Shown here one piece after another: positions 13,826 through 22,600 of a stretch of DNA of 64,000 bases (position 1 is its first letter; the number at the start of each line of letters is the position of its first letter). Source of the stretch: Flaccisagitta enflata (Eukaryota; Chaetognatha; Sagittoidea; Aphragmophora). The stretch lies in contig OZ231126.1 of the NCBI GenBank assembly GCA_965153355.1, positions 33,356,001 to 33,420,000 of the forward strand. Direction: 5' to 3'. The notes under the pieces are model-generated. The model did not search any database. It worked only from the letters and a program-made list of their open reading frames with translations, and was not told where the DNA came from. The position numbers and the translations under genes were made by a program.

Positions 13826-14289
13826 GTTGCTCCCGGGCGCACCCGAGATGATGTCCCTATCATCTCAACTGAACTCTTAAACCTAAACCTAACCTTAACC
13901 TAGTCTAGAATCGGGCACGATCCGAACAACGGTAGTACCCAGCTGGATATCCTGAGCTCATGTCCCTCGAAACCTAAAATAGGCAGTCGGACGGACAAAA
14001 AGAGACTGCAGAAAAGGTGAAAAGAGCAGGGGCACGTAGCAACAATGTGCATGCTCAAACAATCAAACCGAGAATCAATCATATGCATCAAACAAGCATT
14101 CGAAAACGTGAAAAGAGCCGCGGACAGCCTCTTATAGACCCGCCCAACGAACCCCTCAAAAAAGAAAAACAAAACAAAACAAATAACGAACTCGTTCTAT
14201 TTACAAAAAAAAACAAAACAGACTTCATCCAATAAAAACAAGGACAAAGTCAAACGACGGGACGGTATAAGGACGCCCATGTGGGCGTC
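13826..14289 (-). other. 3' non-coding region of the retrotransposon
   Basis: 464 bp between the last ORF and the 3' LTR. The 15-20 bases abutting the LTR, read in element direction, end CCCGGGAGCAAC, which is only weakly purine-rich, so a polypurine tract is not clear. A CCTAAACCTAACC telomere-like word lies at 13879-13900 and A-rich runs at 14160-14220. Confidence 0.6.
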
Positions 14290-17200
14290 TCAATGAACGG
14301 GTTCGTCCCACGGAAACCATTCCAGCACGAAGAGGCTAGCGGAGATGTGTTGGAATAGCGCCGGCGAGCAGTCGTCGAACTTCGTTACGAGGTCGTCAAA
14401 ATGCACGCAGCAGTGATTCTGCTGGAGCACGACCTGCGCGGCTTGGTTTAGGAAACTCTCCCCGCGATGGGAGACATGTTTTCCGAGAGAGCGAAGGCGT
14501 GGGAAACGGATTTCAAAGTATGTATTGCAGAATTGTTTAAACACCTCGCTCGCTTGCGAACGGATCTCCTTCGTCTCAATCGACTTGATGAACTCCCGGA
14601 TGGAGTCAGCAGGCAGAGCGTCGCAGCCGACCACGAAAAAGTGGTAAACCGTTGCGGTTAGGGTTGGCCGAATTGACAGGACAGCGATCGTTTTCGCTGG
14701 GCAACGCAAATCATTCAGGTAATGCCAGAATAGGAGCAGCTTGTCGGCGGGGGCGATTACGTCTCTAATGAGACGCTTCATCTCGTCGGCACTTTGAATC
14801 CTTTGATTATCGTCGATGAATTGATGAAAGCGGTCGTCTAAATTGCATTGGATGGAGGGCAATGACGGACACGGACCCGTGGAGGGCAAGTCCCAACTTT
14901 GCGCGCAGTGGGATGCTAGCGCCTGAGAACCCGCGGATCGGAACGAAAGGGCTTGCATAATGAGCGGGCGCAACGACGCCTCTTCGCCTAGTAAGAGTAC
15001 TTTTTGCAAGGCTCCTTGAAAGTTGGACCTGCCCTCGGTAACTGCATTTGCAATGGAACTGACCGAAACGACGACCTGTTTCCGTAGAAGCGCCGTGGGG
15101 AGTCGCAGGCCATACTGCTTGCACATTTTGTTGATAAGCGATTTTAACTGGGCGTCGTCCAATACCCGGAGATAGTGGAGTTGTTGCTGATTGTGATAAA
15201 AGATTTGCTTCTGCGCAAGGCTCATTCTCTCCTCCAGGGGCATATCGTAGACCGCCGTGTAAAAGTCGAGGTAAGGTTGCAAATCCCCCTTGTTATTCTC
15301 AAAGTGGGTCACAGCATCGCGGAGGCAGGAGCTTAAGTTCAGCATCGGGTCCATCCTTCCGTATTTGAGGCGCCTAGCTGCGACTGACACGTCCAGTATA
15401 GCTGCAGAGGCAAAACCCTTCAGAAAACGGGCCTTCTCGTTGTCCTCCCATAGCGACGCCAATTCGGTAAGGGTGGCGCGAAGAGCGGCGTCGACAATCT
15501 TGGTGTGCGTGCTGAATGTGCGGGCAGCGGCGGCCAAGTATTCTGGCGCGTTACGAGATGGGAGTTCGGATATCACACCCTTATATTCTTGTTTACCGTG
15601 CCATAATGCATTCTTGATTTTCTGAATGCGCCATCCGTAGAGGTCTGTTGCCACCTCGATTGACGGGTGTTGAAGGAGGGCGTCGATCTTGAATTGAGTG
15701 GAGGGCTCGTCATGCGGTGCTGGATGACCGTCAGAGCAGGGGGCCGGAGATGCAGTATTTTCTGGAGCCATAGCACCGCTAGCCTCCAGAACTTCGCATT
15801 CACCAACCTCCGTCTCCTCCAATTGGCCTTCCTCTTCTTCATCAATCGTCACAGCAAATGGTCCATCGGGGAGGGACTGCTCCTCTGTCTCCATTTTGTC
15901 CAATTCTGGGATAGTGACATCTGGAGCCGATTTCGTGTCCTGAACTGGCGGCTGTTTAGTTGGAGCCGACAGCTCCTGAACAAATTTGTCGCATTCAGCC
16001 AGTAAGACTTCATCTTCAGGAGTGAACTCGACGTTTGGTTCGTCCATCTGGACGACAACCAGAGTCTCCGACTCATCCTCTGATTCGGAATACACAATGT
16101 CATCCATGTGGACGACTGATGCAACATTTTCCCTCTCCTCGATGCTCTCGATCGCTTTGTCCTTTGCTTCGAACAGGAAGTTGTCCAGTGCTTGGCGAGA
16201 CGAAAAGAAATCCCCATCGGCGTTGATACCATCAAGCATGGCGTTGAGGAACTCTTCGAATCCCTCCCTAGTGCTTTTTAACCGGTCTGGGTTGGTCGGC
16301 TCATTGTCGATGTCTTCCCAATCACAATCGCCTGACCCAGTGGTCAGCTCGCGAATTCGATTCTTTTCGCTTTCTTTCCACAATCCGTAGATGTGGCGCA
16401 GGAGGAAGTGGATTTCTAGCGGACTGTTGCACGGCATTAACGCGGCGGGAAATCTTGCGGCGGCGGCCTGGCAAACTGGAAAGAACCAGTCTGGCGTTGA
16501 TGATTTAGTGACGGACAGGCAAATATCGGAGTCGAAGTCGTCCGGGCATGTGCTAACGCCAGATGGACCAGCGGAAAGACGGCGGTCGGGGAAAGTGACG
16601 CAGAAATGGTCAATCGGGTGGGTTGCGTCGTTATTGGTGGCATTGAGTATCATCTTGATGGACACCGGGTCGGCAAACGCGTACGCGAGTTGTTTTTCAG
16701 TGAGTTTCTTGACCCACCAGTGGCTCATGGCGATGAGAATGTCTTTTGGCCAGGTTAGGTCTGGGAAGGCGCGGTGAAACATGTCGAGTGCGTTCTTTTC
16801 ACAGTTTCTCCCCCAGCGATCTGCCATTATGTCCTCCATGTCCGCGTATTTGATACCGATCAAACGCCCGCCGTAGAAGGAGTTGACGATATGCGCCAAG
16901 TCGTCAAACATTGAGATGTTGACGATGCGCATGGCTGGATGGGTGAGGACTTCTCCAAACTTTGGTGGGAGCCTGCGTTCTCCTCCATATTCAGTTTCAA
17001 CCAATTGTGTGGCTTGCAGGATGAAGGTGCACTCGTCCTCCTTGTCCTCTAGGACGGCCACTTGGATTACGTGGCAGCTGGATGGGAGTAGGCCCTGTTG
17101 CGCTTTCTGCGCCTGAACCGCATAGTAGTCGCGGATTTTCTGTTCGGGGCGCTTTTTCCGCCATGCCTTTTGAATTCGCTTTGTGGTGACCTCGCGCTGG

Positions 17201-17556
17201 CGGATCTCCTCTTCGCTGACACCCGCGTTTTGGAGGGAGCGACGATGATGGTAGTACTCGTCTCCCGGAACAATTTTGCCTTCAGGGTTACGAACGCGCT
17301 GTCGTAGTGGGGTGTCTTTGTTAACCTGATCGCCTTCGCGATCGGCCAGCAACGTCACTGTTTCCCCTTTGGCTTGTGCGTCGTTTGCTAACTTGAGAAT
17401 TTTGTCCAAATAGACATCTAATTCCCAAGATCGCTTGCACGTCCTCTTCCTTCGTTCTTCGTCGGTCATGAACTCGAAAATCCTGCGTTTTGTGGTTGCC
17501 TGAAACTGTTTCTGCTTCTCATGCTCCTCTCGGATGTTGAAGCGCTTTTTCGCCAT
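14290..17556 (-). CDS. 1088-residue accessory ORF with divergent DEDDy 3'-5' exonuclease-like region
   Basis: Last ORF of the retrotransposon; start at 17556 chosen as the first ATG after the SGNH ORF, 385 bp downstream of its stop. The first 140 residues are basic with an IQ-like RIQKAWRKKR (127-136). Residues about 145-305 resemble the RNase D/WRN-type exonuclease fold: VIQVAVLED, then VLTHPAMRIVNISMFDDLAH (about 203-222, a motif II position), then KKLTEKQLAYAFADP (about 284-297, matching the family's W..LT..Q..YAA.DA motif III). At the expected motif I (DxE) the text reads VQAQ (147-150), so the first two catalytic acids may be replaced by Gln. A Glu/Asp-rich linker (about 480-620) precedes a helical C-terminal half of unknown family. 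No signal peptide or membrane segment, so it does not look like an envelope. The exonuclease assignment is by motif pattern only and may be wrong; a nuclease-dead RNA- or DNA-binding role is possible. Confidence 0.6.
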   Translation of the reverse strand: MAKKRFNIREEHEKQKQFQATTKRRIFEFMTDEERRKRTCKRSWELDVYLDKILKLANDAQAKGETVTLLADREGDQVNKDTPLRQRVRNPEGKIVPGDEYYHHRRSLQNAGVSEEEIRQREVTTKRIQKAWRKKRPEQKIRDYYAVQAQKAQQGLLPSSCHVIQVAVLEDKEDECTFILQATQLVETEYGGERRLPPKFGEVLTHPAMRIVNISMFDDLAHIVNSFYGGRLIGIKYADMEDIMADRWGRNCEKNALDMFHRAFPDLTWPKDILIAMSHWWVKKLTEKQLAYAFADPVSIKMILNATNNDATHPIDHFCVTFPDRRLSAGPSGVSTCPDDFDSDICLSVTKSSTPDWFFPVCQAAAARFPAALMPCNSPLEIHFLLRHIYGLWKESEKNRIRELTTGSGDCDWEDIDNEPTNPDRLKSTREGFEEFLNAMLDGINADGDFFSSRQALDNFLFEAKDKAIESIEERENVASVVHMDDIVYSESEDESETLVVVQMDEPNVEFTPEDEVLLAECDKFVQELSAPTKQPPVQDTKSAPDVTIPELDKMETEEQSLPDGPFAVTIDEEEEGQLEETEVGECEVLEASGAMAPENTASPAPCSDGHPAPHDEPSTQFKIDALLQHPSIEVATDLYGWRIQKIKNALWHGKQEYKGVISELPSRNAPEYLAAAARTFSTHTKIVDAALRATLTELASLWEDNEKARFLKGFASAAILDVSVAARRLKYGRMDPMLNLSSCLRDAVTHFENNKGDLQPYLDFYTAVYDMPLEERMSLAQKQIFYHNQQQLHYLRVLDDAQLKSLINKMCKQYGLRLPTALLRKQVVVSVSSIANAVTEGRSNFQGALQKVLLLGEEASLRPLIMQALSFRSAGSQALASHCAQSWDLPSTGPCPSLPSIQCNLDDRFHQFIDDNQRIQSADEMKRLIRDVIAPADKLLLFWHYLNDLRCPAKTIAVLSIRPTLTATVYHFFVVGCDALPADSIREFIKSIETKEIRSQASEVFKQFCNTYFEIRFPRLRSLGKHVSHRGESFLNQAAQVVLQQNHCCVHFDDLVTKFDDCSPALFQHISASLFVLEWFPWDEPVH

Positions 17557-17941
17557 TTTCGTCGCCGTCGTCCTTAGTTGGCGTTGAATTCAATGGTCGC
17601 AATAGTTGCGGGCGAAAAGAAAGAAAAGAGAATTTTAGAATAGTCCGCCAGTCCTACCACTGGTATCCTAGCGGTATTTCTTATATATAGTCATTGTACT
17701 CATATCACTCTGGTCATTACCTTTATTCTAGTCGTCAATTTTGGATTGAATTTTGCCAAAGAAACTGTCCCAATTAAATCTATCGTCTTATTTTTAAATT
17801 ATCCCTGGAAAAATCAAAAAACAACAAATTCAAATACAAAACCCAATCACATTGACGAGCCACATACTAGTCACTAAAGTCACGATACAAAATCAATGCT
17901 TCAACGTCGGATCATAGAGCAAGCCCAAATAGGCTTCTGGC
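17557..17941 (-). other. Spacer between the two accessory ORFs
   Basis: 385 bp, AT-rich, no ORF. It contains a TATATATAG-type word near 17680, but I cannot say whether it is a promoter. Confidence 0.5.
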
Positions 17942-18766
17942 TCAGAATTTGACGCAAAATTTTCGGTTGGAGATGAAGCGGCGGCCAGGAGTGAGAGTGC
18001 GAGTGCCGAGACGGCTCATCACTTCCTTCACGCAGTAGAGGAAACCGTCGACCTCGTACGGGATGAGATGAACGTCGTCATTCTCGAACAATGAGTCCTT
18101 TGTTGGGCGACGGCCCCCATAAACTCGCTTTTTGCCCTGATTGCGTGCGGTATAGTATTTTAGAGTGTTCACGTGATGATGGTCAGGGCCAAATTGGGGG
18201 ATGCGACTTTCGAGGAGAGAAATTTGAAAGTTAATGTGGCCCGGAGATCGACGAGCGAAGGGGGACATGGTCACGATCTTTTGGCCATTGCGCTTCCTGC
18301 GATAAACCTCCTGCAGGTCCTCGACAACGTCACTGTATTTGTTTCTGGGGGCCTGATTGTTGGTGGTGGGCCCCTCGCTGAAATGGAGTCGTCGTTTTCC
18401 CTTGGGTCCGGAAACGTACTCAACGCGTGGCGGGGCGGGGATGGGTGTTGCGCGTCTACCCAAATCATTCGTCCCTAGGCCGCCAACAATGATGAACTCG
18501 GCCCTTGCCGCTATCGGGTGGGCCATCAGTGCAATGATGTCGGCGACTGTGCCGCCGCTGATAGAGAGGATGAGGGCGTCGGGCATTGGCGTGTAATCTC
18601 GGGGGTTTTCGCAGGGGCCCCGACCCTGGCTGTCCATGAGGACGAGGGTGGTGAAACGGCGAGGGTCGCCGGCTTCTTTCACCCATTTGCCATTGAACTT
18701 TCGTGGGAACACCATTTCGATATTGTTATGAATCTCTGTGGAATTTGGAGAGGGGAGTTGCTTCAA
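17942..18766 (-). CDS. SGNH/GDSL-type hydrolase-like accessory ORF (274 aa)
   Basis: First accessory ORF after pol, starting at ATG 18766. The motif order fits the SGNH hydrolase fold. LVLMDSQGRG (41-50) matches block I with the nucleophile at Ser46. LSISGGTVADI (67-77) supplies the block II glycine. FIIVGGLGTNDLG (91-103) matches block III, with Asn100. FENDDVHLIPYEVDGF (227-242) carries the DxxH pair Asp230/His233 of block V. Enzymes of this fold are esterases, lipases or acetylhydrolases; an esterase domain of this fold is known in the ORF1 of CR1-type LINEs. No signal peptide is evident, so a cytoplasmic role in the element's cycle is more likely than secretion. All expected catalytic residues are visible, so it is probably active. 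The substrate is unknown. Confidence 0.72.
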   Translation of the reverse strand: MKQLPSPNSTEIHNNIEMVFPRKFNGKWVKEAGDPRRFTTLVLMDSQGRGPCENPRDYTPMPDALILSISGGTVADIIALMAHPIAARAEFIIVGGLGTNDLGRRATPIPAPPRVEYVSGPKGKRRLHFSEGPTTNNQAPRNKYSDVVEDLQEVYRRKRNGQKIVTMSPFARRSPGHINFQISLLESRIPQFGPDHHHVNTLKYYTARNQGKKRVYGGRRPTKDSLFENDDVHLIPYEVDGFLYCVKEVMSRLGTRTLTPGRRFISNRKFCVKF

Positions 18767-18929
18767 TTATCGAGTCGAGCCGTGCCCAAATGTGCACATG
18801 GAATGACAAACAGTCAACTTGGCCAGTGACAAACGGGTACAGTCGTGCGGATAAGCGCCTGCGTATTGCAGCCCTAGACAAACAATGGTTGGACTGCACG
18901 TTCATAACAATGTCTTTACCCATACGATG

Positions 18930-19415
18930 TAACCGGTTTAACCACGCGACTTGGATTTTTTGATTATTGTACTGATGTAACCGACGTACTAACGCGACTT
19001 AGTTTTCCATCACTACGTCCCCGTCCGTCAGTTTTTGAGAGCTATCATGAGGATACACCCCGGTCCGACCAGCATGGCAGGAGTGCCCCTCAAAGATGTC
19101 GCGTTACCGCGCATCTAGGTGTTAACCAGTACCCATACAGTTCCCCATCAATATATTGACCCGGCTGACGTAACCACGCGACTGGTTTTCATTACCGCCC
19201 TTGCGTCCGTCAGTCCTTGAGAACCATTGTAAGGATACACCCCGGTCCAAACAGCATGGCAGGAGTGTTTTGAAGAGGTTGCGTTACCACGCATCCTGGA
19301 TGCTAACTAATATCTTACATAGTTTCTCATTGCTATTTATTCATCGTCAAAGCAAAAAAAAAAGGAATGATAGGGAACATGGATACACCCCGGTCCAAAC
19401 AGCATGGCAGGAGTG
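18930..19415 (-). repeat. Repeated blocks in the pol-to-SGNH spacer of the retrotransposon
   Basis: The plus-strand core GGATACACCCCGGTCC followed by a CAGCATGGCAGGAGTG-type word occurs three times, at 19051, 19233 and 19381. The first two sit in direct repeats of about 182 bp that also share ACGCGACT, CGTCCGTCAGT, TTGAGA and GCGTTACC words. The spacer is 889 bp in all (18767-19655) and carries no ORF of note. The repeats may shape RNA structure, drive a second promoter or allow internal initiation for the downstream ORFs; this is inference. Confidence 0.8.
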
Positions 19416-19655
19416 ACTTAATACCACTGATAGCCATAGTTGATAAAACTGCTTTTATTTACACTACATGTGTAGATTAAGAGTAAAAACATGTCGACAG
19501 TAATAAAAGTAACAACGAACATTGCAAATGTAAAATTTCTTCGGTCCACCAACGAGGTTCCCAAAGATCTAAATTATGGTTGTTTTTGTTTGGTTTTGTA
19601 TTTTGTTTTTTTTTTTTTTTTTTTTTTGTTCCGTTTTGTATATTTGGGTGTCATA

Positions 19656-22600
19656 CTACGATTGTTGTTTGGGCTTTGCTGCCCTTCTTGGAGGCAATTC
19701 ATCTATTGCTTGTTCGGAAAAGCCAGGGTTGTTGTGACTTTGAAGCTTTTTGAGTGCTTGAATAGTTTTCTTGCTTGCCACCAGGGCTGGACTCGCCGCT
19801 GCGGCTGTTGCCGCTGCTTCAGGCGCTGACGATGTCCTTGGTCTTGAAGTTTGTGGTGTGATTGGAGTATTCGCTTGTCGAGGCTTTTTAGGTGCTGATG
19901 TCACCGTTGTTGGGATGGACCTTGGAGTTGAAGTAGATGGTCCGGCTTTGGGAGTTCTGCTTGAGGCGCTACTCGAACGACTCGACCCGGTTTTGAACAT
20001 TGTTGGGGTTAAGCCCGTGAGTCGGAAGACATCTGAGATTGAACGCGGTTGATTTGAAGTTTCTTCGTCTGAATCATCAACTAGCTCTTGCAGTGGCACT
20101 TGCTCTGAGATTCCTTCGTTGTTTGAGATTGCTTGTAAATGTTGGTTGATATCAGATGACGTTGAAGGAGCAATTTGTAAGCGAGTTAATGATGGAATTT
20201 TACTTGCAGGAACTGCTTTTGGCTTCGGGATTGATCGAGCTTTAGGGATTGCACCCGCTGGGTTGTTGCGATTGGGTGCTGTGGCAGTCACGACTTGAAG
20301 CGGAGAAGAAGGAGTTGGCAATGGAACTGGAGGTATGGCGGCAGAGTGCCCACTGTGCCCCTGCTGCCCGTTACCGTTATTGCTTGTTTGAGAACTCCCA
20401 CCCACGTGGGCGGATGAGTTTGGTTTCTTTCTTACTCCAGTGACAACGTTGCTGACTGCTAGGAGGAGCTCCAACGCCTTTGGGTTGAGTTTCTGTTGTG
20501 AGTTTTCCTCAAGAGTGGGTGTTGGATCGATCAATTCGGTTTCCTCTTGTGGCCTTGGGAATTTTGGAGCGTGGTATTGTTTTAGGTCACACTGTGGCCT
20601 GACAAGTTCTTCGTCATCGCGCCTGATAACATATGTGTTGCCAATTTCGTGGTCTGGTGGATCGATGCGTTCGTGTACTTCCCATGGACCATCGAATTTG
20701 ACTTTCATTTTGTTTCCCTTGTTCAGGTGAAGTTCCCGCATGACTTGCTCCCCTTTTTGGAATGGGTCTGTGTGTGTTTTCCCTTTGGGTGGCTGTGCCA
20801 TTTTCTCCATGTAATTGGTGTGGAGTTCTTCCTTCAATTCATGGATCTTTTCGAGCTGCTTTTGGTGATGCTGCACGTACGCTTTCGTGTCTTTGCTCCA
20901 ATCTTTGGTTTCAGGCGGTGATGGTAGGGCGTCCTGGAGCGGCACTCGTGCTTCGCGACCAAACATTTTGAGGTGAGGCGTTAGGCCATCAGATGTGTGT
21001 GGCGTTGTGTTGTAACCCAGTTCCAGGGATGGGAGGTACTTCGTCCATTGTGGACCCCACTGGGCGACTCGCTTGCAAAGTTCGGCGATAATTGTCCGGT
21101 TCTTGCGTTCAGTCTGGCCCTGACTGGCGGGGTGGTACGCCATTCCAAACTCTTTGCGGATTCCGTACACTTTTGTTAGCGCCTCAATGAGTTGATTTTT
21201 AAACTCCCCACCGTTATCGGTCCGCCAGATGGCTGGCGAGCCGAAACGGCGGATGAACTGCCATAAATGCTTTGCAACTGTGACCGCCTGTTTCCCCGCC
21301 ATTGGATAGAAGCAACAGTACTTGGTGTACACATCCTCGATAACGAGGATGTGGTCGCAGCCGTGCGACAAAATCGGAAGTTCTAGCAGATCAGCTTGGA
21401 TGGTGTGGAGTGGATACTTTGCTTTCTGAGGGAGGACGCGGACTGCTTTTCTGTAGTTAGTTTCGCCTCGACACATTTGGCACTCTCGGCATGATTTCAC
21501 CTTTTCCTCGATGTCCTTCCTTATTGTTGGCCATACACAAAATCTCAGTGCTCTGCTTAAAGAACGTTTCTGTCCAGCATGGCCTGCAAATGCGTCGCCA
21601 TGAATTCGGTGAAGGACTTCTCCAATCAAGAGGTATGGTACTACTACGCGTAAACAAGTTTCCCCGAGCGGATTTTTGAACGACTGGTAGAGAACATCCT
21701 CGATGACTTCAAGGTTTTCAATTTGGTTGATGTACCATAAACTGAGGCTTTTTGGTGCAGGTTTGTCTTTCCCTTCATAGACCCAGCATTTTGCTAGTCG
21801 GATGTCTGGATCGTCATTTTGGCCTTCGCGGATGCGTTCTTTTAAATCTTCGTCTGCGTTGGACAAGACTTCGGCTATCGGGGCTTCTGAAGTGGACATA
21901 GCTCCTAAGAAGATGTACTCCTCGTCGGGAGTCTTTGGATTATCTGGATGAGGCGCTCTTGAGAGCGCGTCTGCGTCAGAGTTTTTCTTCCCTTCTTTGT
22001 GACGGAGGTCCATTTCGTAGGATGCTAATTCGATTGCCCAGCGCGTGCGACGACCAGTCGCATCTTTCTCATCATTGAGAGTTCGGCAAGACAAGAGTGG
22101 GCGATGGTCGGTGAAGCACAAGAACTTCCTGTATCTCAGATAATGGGAGAATTGGCGCGTTGCCCATACCAACGCCCAAAACTCTTTGTCGTACGTGCAC
22201 CAGGCTGCTTGTTGGCGCGTGAGCTTTTGTGATGCGCAGGCTACCATTTGTTCGCAATTGCGTTCATCACGTTGCGAAAGGACGCAACCAACCGTCGTGT
22301 CGGACGCATCTGTTTTCAAAATGAAGTCGCGTTTGAAATCCGGGAATGCGCACGCTGTGCCCTCAAGAAGCATTGACTTAAGCGCCTCGTAAGATTTTTG
22401 TTGCGCGTCGGACCATGAAAACGGCTGGTCCTTCAGGAGCAGGTTAGTCATGGGTTCGGAAATCTTTGCGAAGTTTGGTAAATGGCTTCTGTAGTAGTTA
22501 CAAAGGCCGATGAAGCCCCTGACCTCCGATTCGTTCTTTGGGACTGGCCACTCACTGATTTTCTTCAAGTTGTGTGGATCTGGTTTGATCCCTTCCTCCG

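Noticed and set aside
13879-13900. Telomeric repeat in the retrotransposon 3' region
   Set aside because: Only about three CCTAAC-like words; too short to call.
14290-17556. Envelope protein
   Set aside because: Position fits env, but there is no signal peptide, membrane segment or furin-like site; the exonuclease-like motifs argue otherwise.
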